NCBI GenBank assembly: GCA_964057225.1
Contig: OZ059897.1
Location: 4,588,001 to 4,652,000 of the forward strand
Length of the DNA stretch: 64,000 bases
Direction of reading: 5' to 3'
From: Auanema rhodensis
Taxonomy: Eukaryota; Nematoda; Chromadorea; Rhabditida; Rhabditidae
Below are positions 13,691-27,729 of the stretch, piece by piece. The notes under the pieces were generated by a model. The model searched no databases and was not told where the DNA came from. It saw only the letters and a program-made list of their open reading frames with translations. The position numbers were made by a program, and so were the translations under genes. Within the stretch, counting starts at the first letter, position 1, and every line of letters starts with the position of its first letter.

Positions 13691-15445
13691 CAAATCTGAT
13701 AACACAGATCGACGCAGCTTAAAAATCCGCATCGAATGCACTATACTACATTGAGAAACGCTCTATACAAAAATTAGTTATGATCGTTTGAAAAATAATG
13801 CATTAGTGTATGCTGAGTTCCCATGTACACTCAACATTGCTTCCAAAAACATTGTGACAAAAATTTTCCCGAAAAATTTCTAAATAATTTCACAAAAAGT
13901 AGGAGTTTTTAGATTTCTTTTCTCAAGGCAAAGACGATGGACAATGTTATTCAACGAAAAAATTAATTCTTCAGGGTGAAAATCGAGGATATAAGTGTGA
14001 ACCTATATCAGTTGATTACTCGGTGCATTTTTAAGCTAGCGCAAATCTGATAACACAGATCAACGCAGCTCAAAAATCCGCATCGAATGCACTATACTAC
14101 ATTGAGAAACGCTCCATACAAAAATTAGTTATGATCGTTTGAAAAATAATGCATTAGTGTATGCTGAGTTCCCATGTACACTCAACATTGCTTCCAAAAA
14201 CATTTTGACAAAAATTTTCCCGAAAAATTTCTGAATAATTTCACAAAAAGTAGATGTTTTTAGATTCTTTTTTTCAAGACGAATACGATGGACAATGTTT
14301 TTCAACGAAAAAATCATTTCTTCAGGGTGAAAATCGAGGATATAAGTGTGAACATATATCAGTTGATATCTCGGTGCATTTTTAAGCTAACTCAAATCTG
14401 ATAACACAGATCGACGCAGCTTAAAAATCCGCATCGAATGCACTATACTACATTGAGAAACGCTCTATACAAAAATTAGTTATGATCGTTTGAAAAATAA
14501 TGCATTAGTGTATGTTGAGTTCCCATGTACACTCAACATTGCTTCCAAAAACATTTTGACAAAAATTTTCCCGAAAAATTTCTGAATAATTTCACAAAAA
14601 GTAGATGTTTTTAGATTCTTTTTTTCAAGACGAATACGATGGACAATGTTTTTCAACGAAAAAATCATTTCTTCAGGGTGAAAATCGAGGATATAAGTGT
14701 GAACATATATCAGTTGATATCTCGGTGCATTTTTAAGCTAACTCATATCTGATAACACAGATCGACGCAGCTTAAAAATCCGCATCGAATGCACTATACT
14801 ACATTGAGAAACGCTCTATACAAAAATTAGTTATGATCGTTTGAAAAATAATGCATTAGTGTATGCTGAGTTCCCATGTACACTCAACATTGCTTCCAAA
14901 AACATTGTGACAAAAATTTTCCCGAAAAATTTCTAAATAATTTCACAAAAAGTAGGAGTTTTTAGATTTCTTTTCTCAAGGCAAAGACGATGGACAATGT
15001 TATTCAACGAAAAAATTAATTCTTCAGGGTGAAAATCGAGGATATAAGTGTGAACCTATATCAGTTGATTACTCGGTGCATTTTTAAGCTAGCGCAAATC
15101 TGATAACACAGATCAACGCAGCTTAAAAATCCGCATCGAATGCACTATACTACATTGAGAAACGCTCCATACAAAAATTAGTTATGATCGTTTGAAAAAT
15201 AATGCATTAGTGTATGTTAAGTTCCCATGTACACTCAACATTGCTTCCAAAAACATTTTGACAAAAATTTTCCCGAAAAATTTCTGAATAATTTCACAAA
15301 AAGTAGATGTTTTTAGATTCTTTTTTTCAAGACGAATACGATGGACAATGTTTTTCAACGAAAAAATCATTTCTTCAGGGTGAAAATCGAGGATATAAGT
15401 GTGAACATATATCAGTTGATATCTCGGTGCATTTTTAAGCTAACT
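13691..15445 (+). repeat. 5-monomer HOR, copy 1 (1755 bp)
   Basis: Monomer order B, A with GCTGAG, A with GTTGAG and CTATAC, B, A with private GTTAAG. The order is repeated at 15446-17200, including GTTAAG at the same place 1755 bp later. Differences are single bases such as CATATCTG at 14744 in this copy only. Confidence 0.85.
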
Positions 15446-17200
15446 CAAATCTGATAACACAGATCGACGCAGCTTAAAAATCCGCATCGAATGCACTATA
15501 CTACATTGAGAAACGCTCTATACAAAAATTAGTTATGATCGTTTGAAAAATAATGCATTAGTGTATGCTGAGTTCCCATGTACACTCAACATTGCTTCCA
15601 AAAACATTGTGACAAAAATTTTCCCGAAAAATTTCTAAATAATTTCACAAAAAGTAGGAGTTTTTAGATTTCTTTTCTCAAGGCAAAGACGATGGACAAT
15701 GTTATTCAACGAAAAAATTAATTCTTCAGGGTGAAAATCGAGGATATAAGTGTGAACCTATATCAGTTGATTACTCGGTGCATTTTTAAGCTAGCGCAAA
15801 TCTGATAACACAGATCAACGCAGCTCAAAAATCCGCATCGAATGCACTATACTACATTGAGAAACGCTCCATACAAAAATTAGTTATGATCGTTTGAAAA
15901 ATAATGCATTAGTGTATGCTGAGTTCCCATGTACACTCAACATTGCTTCCAAAAACATTTTGACAAAAATTTTCCCGAAAAATTTCTGAATAATTTCACA
16001 AAAAGTAGATGTTTTTAGATTCTTTTTTTCAAGACGAATACGATGGACAATGTTTTTCAACGAAAAAATCATTTCTTCAGGGTGAAAATCGAGGATATAA
16101 GTGTGAACATATATCAGTTGATATCTCGGTGCATTTTTAAGCTAACTCAAATCTGATAACACAGATCGACGCAGCTTAAAAATCCGCATCGAATGCACTA
16201 TACTACATTGAGAAACGCTTTATACAAAAATTAGTTATGATCGTTTGAAAAATAATGCATTAGTGTATGTTGAGTTCCCATGTACACTCAACATTGCTTC
16301 CAAAAACATTTTGACAAAAATTTTCCCGAAAAATTTCTGAATAATTTCACAAAAAGTAGATGTTTTTAGATTCTTTTTTTCAAGACGAATACGATGGACA
16401 ATGTTTTTCAACGAAAAAATCATTTCTTCAGGGTGAAAATCGAGGATATAAGTGTGAACATATATCAGTTGATATCTCGGTGCATTTTTAAGCTAACTCA
16501 AATCTGATAACACAGATCGACGCAGCTTAAAAATCCGCATCGAATGCACTATACTACATTGAGAAACGCTCTATACAAAAATTAGTTATGATCGTTTGAA
16601 AAATAATGCATTAGTGTATGCTGAGTTCCCATGTACACTCAACATTGCTTTCAAAAACATTGTGACAAAAATTTTCCCGAAAAATTTCTAAATAATTTCA
16701 CAAAAAGTAGGAGTTTTTAGATTTCTTTTCTCAAGGCAAAGACGATGGACAATGTTATTCAACGAAAAAATTAATTCTTCAGGGTGAAAATCGAGGATAT
16801 AAGTGTGAACCTATATCAGTTGATTACTCGGTGCATTTTTAAGCTAGCGCAAATCTGATAACACAGATCAACGCAGCTTAAAAATCCGCATCGAATGCAC
16901 TATACTACATTGAGAAACGCTCCATACAAAAATTAGTTATGATCGTTTGAAAAATAATGCATTAGTGTATGTTAAGTTCCCATGTACACTCAACATTGCT
17001 TCCAAAAACATTTTGACAAAAATTTTCCCGAAAAATTTCTGAATAATTTCACAAAAAGTAGATGTTTTTAGATTCTTTTTTTCAAGACGAATACGATGGA
17101 CAATGTTTTTCAACGAAAAAATCATTTCTTCAGGGTGAAAATCGAGGATATAAGTGTGAACATATATCAGTTGATATCTCGGTGCATTTTTAAGCTAACT
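15446..17200 (+). repeat. 5-monomer HOR, copy 2 (1755 bp)
   Basis: Second copy of 13691-15445 in direct tandem. It has its own changes: CTTTATAC in the third monomer (about 16219) and GCTTTCAAAAAC near 16647. The next monomer (17201) is of C type, so the repeat ends there. Confidence 0.85.
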
Positions 17201-18253
17201 CAAATCTGATAACACAGATCGACGCAGCTTAAAAATCCGCATCGAATGCACTATACTACATTGAGAAACGCTCTATACAAAAATTAGTTATGATCGTTTG
17301 AAAAATAATGCATTAGTGTATGCTGAGTTCCCATGTACACTCAACATTGCTTCCAAAAACATTGTGACAAAAATTTTCCCGAAAAATTTCTAAATAATTT
17401 CACAAAAAGTAGATGTTTTTAGATTCCTTTTTTCAAGACGAATACGATGGACAATGTTTTTCAACGAAAAAATCATTTCTTCAGGGTGAAAATCGAGGAT
17501 ATAAGTGTGAACATATATCAGTTGATTACTCGGTGCATTTTTAAGCTAGCGCAAATCTGATAACACAGATCAACGCAACTCAAAAATCCGCATCGAATGC
17601 ACTATACTACATTGAGAAACGCTCTATACAAAAATTAGTTATGATCGTTTGAAAAATAATGCATTATTGTATGCTGAGTTCCCATGTACACTCAACATTG
17701 CTTCCAAAAACATTGTGACAAAAATTTTCCCGAAAAATTTCTAAATAATTTCACAAAAAGTAGGAGTTTTTAGATTTCTTTTCTCAAGGCAAAGACGAAG
17801 GACAATGTTATTCAACGAAAAAATTAATTCTTCAGGGTGAAAATCGAGGATATAAGTGTGAACCTATATCAGTTGATTACTCGGTGCATTTTTAAGCTAG
17901 CGCAAATCTGATAACACAGATCAACGCAGCTTAAAAATCCGCATCGAATGCACTATACTACATTGAGAAACGCTCCATACAAAAATTAGTTATGATCGTT
18001 TGAAAAATAATGCATTAGTGTATGTTGAGTTCCCATGTACACTCAACATTGCTTCCAAAAACATTTTGACAAAAATTTTCCCGAAAAATTTCTGAATAAT
18101 TTCACAAAAAGTAGATGTTTTTAGATTCTTTTTTTCAAGACGAATACGATGGACAATGTTTTTCAACGAAAAAATCATTTCTTCAGGGTGAAAATCGAGG
18201 ATATAAGTGTGAACATATATCAGTTGATATCTCGGTGCATTTTTAAGCTAACT
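17201..18253 (+). repeat. 3-monomer unit C-D-A, tandem copy 1
   Basis: A C-like monomer ending GATTAC..CTAGCG, a D monomer with GCAACTCAAAA and AGGAG, then an A monomer. The unit follows again at 18254. The D copy here carries two private changes, ATTATTGT near 17667 and ACGAAGGAC near 17797. The same trimer order also occurs at 11936-12988, 22816-23868 and 32995-34047. Confidence 0.8.
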
Positions 18254-19306
18254 CAAATCTGATAACACAGATCGACGCAGCTTAAAAATCCGCATCGAAT
18301 GCACTATACTACATTGAGAAACGCTCTATACAAAAATTAGTTATGATCGTTTGAAAAATAATGCATTAGTGTATGCTGAGTTCCCATGTACACTCAACAT
18401 TGCTTCCAAAAACATTGTGACAAAAATTTTCCCGAAAAATTTCTAAATAATTTCACAAAAAGTAGATGTTTTTAGATTCCTTTTTTCAAGACGAATACGA
18501 TGGACAATGTTTTTCAACGAAAAAATCATTTCTTCAGGGTGAAAATCGAGGATATAAGTGTGAACATATATCAGTTGATTACTCGGTGCATTTTTAAGCT
18601 AGCGCAAATCTGATAACACAGATCAACGCAACTCAAAAATCCGCATCGAATGCACTATACTACATTGAGAAACGCTCTATACAAAAATTAGTTATGATCG
18701 TTTGAAAAATAATGCATTAGTGTATGCTGAGTTCCCATGTACACTCAACATTGCTTCCAAAAACATTGTGACAAAAATTTTCCCGAAAAATTTCTAAATA
18801 ATTTCACAAAAAGTAGGAGTTTTTAGATTTCTTTTCTCAAGGCAAAGACGATGGACAATGTTATTCAACGAAAAAATTAATTCTTCAGGGTGAAAATCGA
18901 GGATATAAGTGTGAACCTATATCAGTTGATTACTCGGTGCATTTTTAAGCTAGCGCAAATCTGATAACACAGATCAACGCAGCTCAAAAATCCGCATCGA
19001 ATGCACTATACTACATTGAGAAACGCTCCATACAAAAATTAGTTATGATCGTTTGAAAAATAATGCATTAGTGTATGTTGAGTTCCCATGTACACTCAAC
19101 ATTGCTTCCAAAAACATTTTGACAAAAATTTTCCCGAAAAATTTCTAAATAATTTCACAAAAAGTAGATGTTTTTAGATTCCTTTTTTCAAGACGAATAC
19201 GATGGACAATGTTTTTCAACGAAAAAATCATTTCTTCAGGGTGAAAATCGAGGATATAAGTGTGAACATATATCAGTTGATATCTCGGTGCATTTTCAAG
19301 CTAACT
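18254..19306 (+). repeat. 3-monomer unit C-D-A, tandem copy 2
   Basis: Repeat of the previous unit at a distance of 1053 bp. Its third monomer (18956-19306) begins as A (GCTCAAAA, CCATAC, GTTGAG, TTTTGAC) but continues as C (CTAAATAA, ATTCC, TTTTCAAGCTAACT), a mosaic also present at 13340-13690. Confidence 0.8.
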
Positions 19307-20359
19307 CAAATCTGATAACACAGATCGACGCAGCTTAAAAATCCGCATCGAATGCACTATACTACATTGAGAAACGCTCTATACAAAAATTAGTTATGAT
19401 CGTTTGAAAAATAATGCATTAGTGTATGCTGAGTTCCCATGTACACTCAACATTGCTTCCAAAAACATTGTGACAAAAATTTTCCCGAAAAATTTCTAAA
19501 TAATTTCACAAAAAGTAGGAGTTTTTAGATTTCTTTTCTCAAGGCAAAGACGATGGACAATGTTATTCAACGAAAAAATTAATTCTTCAGGGTGAAAATC
19601 GAGGATATAAGTGTGAACCTATATCAGTTGATTACTCGGTGCATTTTTAAGCTAGCGCAAATCTGATAACACAGATCAACGCAGCTTAAAAATCCGCATC
19701 GAATGCACTATACTACATTGAAAAACGCTCCATACAAAAATTAGTTATGATCGTTTGAAAAATAATGCATTAGTGTATGTTGAGTTCCCATGTACACTCA
19801 ACATTGCTTCCAAAAACATTTTGACAAAAATTTTCCCGAAAAATTTCTGAATAATTTCACAAAAAGTAGATGTTTTTAGATTCTTTTTTTCAAGACGAAT
19901 ACGATGGACAATGTTATTCAACGAAAAAATTAATTCTTCAGGGTGAAAATCGAGGATATAAGTGTGAACCTATATCAGTTGATTACTCGGTGCATTTTTA
20001 AGCTAGCGCAAATCTGATAACACAGATCAACGCAACTCAAAAATCCGCATCGAATGCACTATACTACATTGAGAAACGCTCTATACAAAAATTAGTTATG
20101 ATCGTTTGAAAAATAATGCATTAGTGTATGCTGAGTTCCCATGTACACTCAACATTGCTTCCAAAAACATTGTGACAAAAATTTTCCCGAAAAATTTCTA
20201 AATAATTTCACAAAAAGTAGGAGTTTTTAGATTACTTTTCTCAAGGCAAAGACGATGGACAATGTTATTCAACGAAAAAATTAATTCTTCAGGGTGAAAA
20301 TCGAGGATATAAGTGTGAACCTATATCAGTTGATTACTCGGTGCATTTTTAAGCTAGCG

Positions 20360-20709
20360 CAAATCTGATAACACAGATCAACGCAGCTCAAAAATCCGCA
20401 TCGAATGCACTATACTACATTGATAACGCTCCATACAAAAATTAGTTATGATCGTTTGAAAAATAATGCATTAGTGTATGTTGAGTTCCCATGTACACTC
20501 AACATTGCTTCCAAAAACATTTTGACAAAAATTTTCCCGAAAAATTTCTGAATAATTTCACAAAAAGTAGATGTTTTTAGATTCTTTTTTTCAAGACGAA
20601 TACGATGGACAATGTTTTTCAACGAAAAAATCATTTCTTCAGGGTGAAAATCGAGGATATAAGTGTGAACATATATCAGTTGATATCTCGGTGCATTTTT
20701 AAGCTAACT
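20360..20709 (+). repeat. 350-bp monomer with a one-base deletion
   Basis: TTGATAACGCTCC near 20420 replaces TTGAGAAACGCTCC: one base fewer and one substituted. It is the only shortened monomer I found. After it the spacing is an exact multiple of 351 to the end of the forward array (20446 to 50281 is 85 x 351). Confidence 0.9.
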
Positions 20710-23700
20710 CAAATCTGATAACACAGATCGACGCAGCTTAAAAATCCGCATCGAATGCACTATACTACATTGAGAAACGCTCTATACAAAAATTAGTTAT
20801 GATCGTTTGAAAAATAATGCATTAGTGTATGCTGAGTTCCCATGTACACTCAACATTGCTTCCAAAAACATTTTGACAAAAATTTTCCCGAAAAATTTCT
20901 AAATAATTTCACAAAAAGTAGATGTTTTTAGATTCCTTTTTTCAAGACGAATACGATGGACAATGTTTTTCAACGAAAAAATCATTTCTTCAGGGTGAAA
21001 ATCGAGGATATAAGTGTGAACATATATCAGTTGATATCTCGGTGCATTTTCAAGCTAACTCAAATCTGATAACACAGATCGACGCAGCTTAAAAATCCGC
21101 ATCGAATGCACTATACTACATTGAGAAACGCTCTATACAAAAATTAGTTATGATCGTTTGAAAAATAATGCATTAGTGTATGCTGAGTTCCCATGTACAC
21201 TCAACATTGCTTCCAAAAACATTGTGACAAAAATTTTCCCGAAAAATTTCTAAATAATTTCACAAAAAGTAGGAGTTTTTAGATTTCTTTTCTCAAGGCA
21301 AAGACGATGGACAATGTTATTCAACGAAAAAATTAATTCTTCAGGGTGAAAATCGAGGATATAAGTGTGAACCTATATCAGTTGATTACTCGGTGCATTT
21401 TTAAGCTAGCGCAAATCTGATAACACAGATCAACGCAGCTTAAAAATCCGCATCGAATGCACTATACTACATTGAGAAACGCTTTATACAAAAATTAGTT
21501 ATGATCGTATGAAAAATAATGCATTAGTGTATGTTGAGTTCCCATGTACACTCAACATTGCTTCCAAAAACATTTTGACAAAAATTTTCCCGAAAAATTT
21601 CTAAATAATTTCACAAAAAGTAGATGTTTTTAGATTCCTTTTTTCAAGACGAATACGATGGACAATGTTTTTCAACGAAAAAATCATTTCTTCAGGGTGA
21701 AAATCGAGGATATAAGTGTGAACATATATCAGTTGATATCTCGGTGCATTTTTAAGCTAACTCAAATCTGATAACACAGATCGACGCAGCTTAAAAATCC
21801 GCATCGAATGCACTATACTACATTGAGAAACGCTTTATACAAAAATTAGTTATGATCGTATGAAAAATAATGCATTAGTGTATGTTGAGTTCCCATGTAC
21901 ACTCAACATTGCTTCCAAAAACATTTTGACAAAAATTTTCCCGAAAAATTTCTAAATAATTTCACAAAAAGTAGATGTTTTTAGATTCCTTTTTTCAAGA
22001 CGAATACGATGGACAATGTTTTTCAACGAAAAAATCATTTCTTCAGGGTGAAAATCGAGGATATAAGTGTGAACATACATCAGTTGATATCTCGGTGCAT
22101 TTTTAAGCTAACTCAAATCTGATAACACAGATCGACGCAGCTTAAAAATCCGCATCGAATGCACTATACTACATTGAGAAACGCTCTATACAAAAATTAG
22201 TTATGATCGTTTGAAAAATAATGCATTAGTGTATGCTGAGTTCCCATGTACACTCAACATTGCTTCCAAAAACATTGTGACAAAAATTTTCCCGAAAAAT
22301 TTCTAAATAATTTCACAAAAAGTAGGAGTTTTTAGATTTCTTTTCTCAAGGCAAAGACGATGGACAATGTTATTCAACGAAAAAATTAATTCTTCAGGGT
22401 GAAAATCGAGGATATAAGTGTGAACCTATATCAGTTGATTACTCGGTGCATTTTTAAGCTAGCGCAAATCTGATAACACAGATCAACGCAGCTTAAAAAT
22501 CCGCATCGAATGCACTATACTACATTGAGAAACGCTCCATACAAAAATTAGTTATGATCGTTTGAAAAATAATGCATTAGTGTATGTTGAGTTCCCATGT
22601 ACACTCAACATTGCTTCCAAAAACATTTTGACAAAAATTTTCCCGAAAAATTTCTGAATAATTTCACAAAAAGTAGATGTTTTTAGATTCTTTTTTTCAA
22701 GACGAATACGATGGACAATGTTTTTCAACGAAAAAATCATTTCTTCAGGGTGAAAATCGAGGATATAAGTGTGAACATATATCAGTTGATATCTCGGTGC
22801 ATTTTTAAGCTAACTCAAATCTGATAACACAGATCGACGCAGCTTAAAAATCCGCATCGAATGCACTATACTACATTGAGAAACGCTCTATACAAAAATT
22901 AGTTATGATCGTTTGAAAAATAATGCATTAGTGTATGCTGAGTTCCCATGTACACTCAACATTGCTTCCAAAAACATTGTGACAAAAATTTTCCCGAAAA
23001 ATTTCTAAATAATTTCACAAAAAGTAGATGTTTTTAGATTCCTTTTTTCAAGACGAATACGATGGACAATGTTTTTCAACGAAAAAATCATTTCTTCAGG
23101 GTGAAAATCGAGGATATAAGTGTGAACATATATCAGTTGATTACTCGGTGCATTTTTAAGCTAGCGCAAATCTGATAACACAGATCAACGCAACTCAAAA
23201 ATCCGCATCGAATGCACTATACTACATTGAGAAACGCTCTATACAAAAATTAGTTATGATCGTTTGAAAAATAATGCATTAGTGTATGCTGAGTTCCCAT
23301 GTACACTCAACATTGCTTCCAAAAACATTGTGACAAAAATTTTCCCGAAAAATTTCTAAATAATTTCACAAAAAGTAGGAGTTTTTAGATTTCTTTTCTC
23401 AAGGCAAAGACGATGGACAATGTTATTCAACGAAAAAATTAATTCTTCAGGGTGAAAATCGAGGATATAAGTGTGAACCTATATCAGTTGATTACTCGGT
23501 GCATTTTTAAGCTAGCGCAAATCTGATAACACAGATCAACGCAGCTCAAAAATCCGCATCGAATGCACTATACTACATTGAGAAACGCTCCATACAAAAA
23601 TTAGTTATGATCGTTTGAAAAATAATGCATTAGTGTATGTTGAGTTCCCATGTACACTCAACATTGCTTCCAAAAACATTTTGACAAAAATTTTCCCGAA

Positions 23701-26700
23701 AAATTTCTGAATAATTTCACAAAAAGTAGATGTTTTTAGATTCTTTTTTTCAAGACGAATACGATGGACAATGTTTTTCAACGAAAAAATCATTTCTTCA
23801 GGGTGAAAATCGAGGATATAAGTGTGAACATATATCAGTTGATATCTCGGTGCATTTTTAAGCTAACTCAAATCTGATAACACAGATCGACGCAGCTTAA
23901 AAATCCGCATCGAATGCACTATACTACATTGAGAAACGCTCTATACAAAAATTAGTTATGATCGTTTGAAAAATAATGCATTAGTGTATGCTGAGTTCCC
24001 ATGTACACTCAACATTGCTTCCAAAAACATTGTGACAAAAATTTTCCCGAAAAATTTCTAAATAATTTCACAAAAAGTAGATGTTTTTAGATTCCTTTTT
24101 TCAAGACGAATACGATGGACAATGTTTTTCAACGAAAAAATCATTTCTTCAGGGTGAAAATCGAGGATATAAGTGTGAACATATATCAGTTGATATCTCG
24201 GTGCATTTTCAAGCTAACTCAAATCTGATAACACAGATCGACGCAGCTTAAAAATCCGCATCGAATGCACTATACTACATTGAGAAACGCTCTATACAAA
24301 AATTAGTTATGATCGTTTGAAAAATAATGCATTAGTGTATGCTGAGTTCCCATGTACACTCAACATTGCTTCCAAAAACATTGTGACAAAAATTTTCCCG
24401 AAAAATTTCTAAATAATTTCACAAAAAGTAGGAGTTTTTAGATTTCTTTTCTCAAGGCAAAGACGATGGACAATGTTATTCAACGAAAAAATTAATTCTT
24501 CAGGGTGAAAATCGAGGATATAAGTGTGAACCTATATCAGTTGATTACTCGGTGCATTTTTAAGCTAGCGCAAATCTGATAACACAGATCAACGCAACTC
24601 AAAAATCCGCATCGAATGCACTATACTACATTGAGAAACGCTCTATACAAAAATTAGTTATGATCGTTTGAAAAATAATGCATTAGTGTATGTTGAGTTC
24701 CCATGTACACTCAACATTGCTTCCAAAAACATTTTGACAAAAATTTTCCCGAAAAATTTCTGAATAATTTCACAAAAAGTAGATGTTTTTAGATTCTTTT
24801 TTTCAAGACGAATACGATGGACAATGTTTTTCAACGAAAAAATCATTTCTTCAGGGTGAAAATCGAGGATATAAGTGTGAACATATATCAGTTGATATCT
24901 CGGTGCATTTTTAAGCTAACTCAAATCTGATAACACAGATCGACGCAGCTTAAAAATCCGCATCGAATGCACTATACTACATTGAGAAACGCTCTATACA
25001 AAAATTAGTTATGATCGTTTGAAAAATAATGCATTAGTGTATGCTGAGTTCCCATGTACACTCAACATTGCTTCCAAAAACATTGTGACAAAAATTTTCC
25101 CGAAAAATTTCTAAATAATTTCACAAAAAGTAGATGTTTTTAGATTCCTTTTTTCAAGACGAATACGATGGACAATGTTTTTCAACGAAAAAATCATTTC
25201 TTCAGGGTGAAAATCGAGGATATAAGTGTGAACATATATCAGTTGATATCTCGGTGCATTTTCAAGCTAACTCAAATCTGATAACACAGATCGACGCAGC
25301 TTAAAAGTCCGCATCGAATGCACTATACTACATTGAGAAACGCTCTATACAAAAATTAGTTATGATCGTTTGAAAAATAATGCATTAGTGTATGCTGAGT
25401 TCCCATGTACACTCAACATTGCTTCCAAAAACATTGTGACAAAAATTTTCCCGAAAAATTTCTAAATAATTTCACAAAAAGTAGGAGTTTTTAGATTTCT
25501 TTTCTCAAGGCAAAGACGATGGACAATGTTATTCAACGAAAAAATTAATTCTTCAGGGTGAAAATCGAGGATATAAGTGTGAACCTATATCAGTTGATTA
25601 CTCGGTGCATTTTTAAGCTAGCGCAAATCTGATAACACAGATCAACGCAACTCAAAAATCCGCATCGAATGCACTATACTACATTGAGAAACGCTCTATA
25701 CAAAAATTAGTTATGATCGTTTGAAAAATAATGCATTAGTGTATGCTGAGTTCCCATGTACACTCAACATTGCTTCCAAAAACATTGTGACAAAAATTTT
25801 CCCGAAAAATTTCTAAATAATTTCACAAAAAGTAGGAGTTTTTAGATTTCTTTTCTCAAGGCAAAGACGATGGACAATGTTATTCAACGAAAAAATTAAT
25901 TCTTCAGGGTGAAAATCGAGGATATAAGTGTGAACCTATATCAGTTGATTACTCGGTGCATTTTTAAGCTAGCGCAAATCTGATAACACAGATCAACGCA
26001 GCTCAAAAATCCGCATCGAATGCACTATACTACATTGAGAAACGCTCCATACAAAAATTAGTTATGATCGTTTGAAAAATAATGCATTAGTGTATGTTGA
26101 GTTCCCATGTACACTCAACATTGCTTCCAAAAACATTTTGACAAAAATTTTCCCGAAAAATTTCTGAATAATTTCACAAAAAGTAGATGTTTTTAGATTC
26201 TTTTTTTCAAGACGAATACGATGGACAATGTTTTTCAACGAAAAAATCATTTCTTCAGGGTGAAAATCGAGGATATAAGTGTGAACATATATCAGTTGAT
26301 ATCTCGGTGCATTTTTAAGCTAACTCAAATCTGATAACACAGATCGACGCAGCTTAAAAATCCGCATCGAATGCACTATACTACATTGAGAAACGCTCTA
26401 TACAAAAATTAGTTATGATCGTTTGAAAAATAATGCATTAGTGTATGCTGAGTTCCCATGTACACTCAACATTGCTTCCAAAAACATTGTGACAAAAATT
26501 TTCCCGAAAAATTTCTAAATAATTTCACAAAAAGTAGATGTTTTTAGATTCCTTTTTTCAAGACGAATACGATGGACAATGTTTTTCAACGAAAAAATCA
26601 TTTCTTCAGGGTGAAAATCGAGGATATAAGTGTGAACATATATCAGTTGATATCTCGGTGCATTTTCAAGCTAACTCAAATCTGATAACACAGATCGACG

Positions 26701-27729
26701 CAGCTTAAAAATCCGCATCGAATGCACTATACTACATTGAGAAACGCTCTATACAAAAATTAGTTATGATCGTTTGAAAAATAATGCATTAGTGTATGCT
26801 GAGTTCCCATGTACACTCAACATTGCTTCCAAAAACATTGTGACAAAAATTTTCCCGAAAAATTTCTAAATAATTTCACAAAAAGTAGGAGTTTTTAGAT
26901 TTCTTTTCTCAAGGCAAAGACGATGGACAATGTTATTCAACGAAAAAATTAATTCTTCAGGGTGAAAATCGAGGATATAAGTGTGAACCTATATCAGTTG
27001 ATTACTCGGTGCATTTTTAAGCTAGCGCAAATCTGATAACACAGATCAACGCAGCTTAAAAATCCGCATCGAATGCACTATACTACATTGAGAAACGCTC
27101 TATACAAAAATTAGTTATGATCGTTTGAAAAATAATGCATTAGTGTATGCTGAGTTCCCATGTACACTCAACATTGCTTCCAAAAACATTGTGACAAAAA
27201 TTTTCCCGAAAAATTTCTAAATAATTTCACAAAAAGTAGATGTTTTTAGATTCCTTTTTTCAAGACGAATACGATGGACAATGTTTTTCAACGAAAAAAT
27301 CATTTCTTCAGGGTGAAAATCGAGGATATAAGTGTGAACATATATCAGTTGATATCTCGGTGCATTTTCAAGCTAACTCAAATCTGATAACACAGATCGA
27401 CGCAGCTTAAAAATCCGCATCGAATGCACTATACTACATTGAGAAACGCTCTATACAAAAATTAGTTATGATCGTTTGAAAAATAATGCATTAGTGTATG
27501 CTGAGTTCCCATGTACACTCAACATTGCTTCCAAAAACATTGTGACAAAAATTTTCCCGAAAAATTTCTAAATAATTTCACAAAAAGTAGGAGTTTTTAG
27601 ATTTCTTTTCTCAAGGCAAAGACGATGGACAATGTTATTCAACGAAAAAATTAATTCTTCAGGGTGAAAATCGAGGATATAAGTGTGAACCTATATCAGT
27701 TGATTACTCGGTGCATTTTTAAGCTAGCG

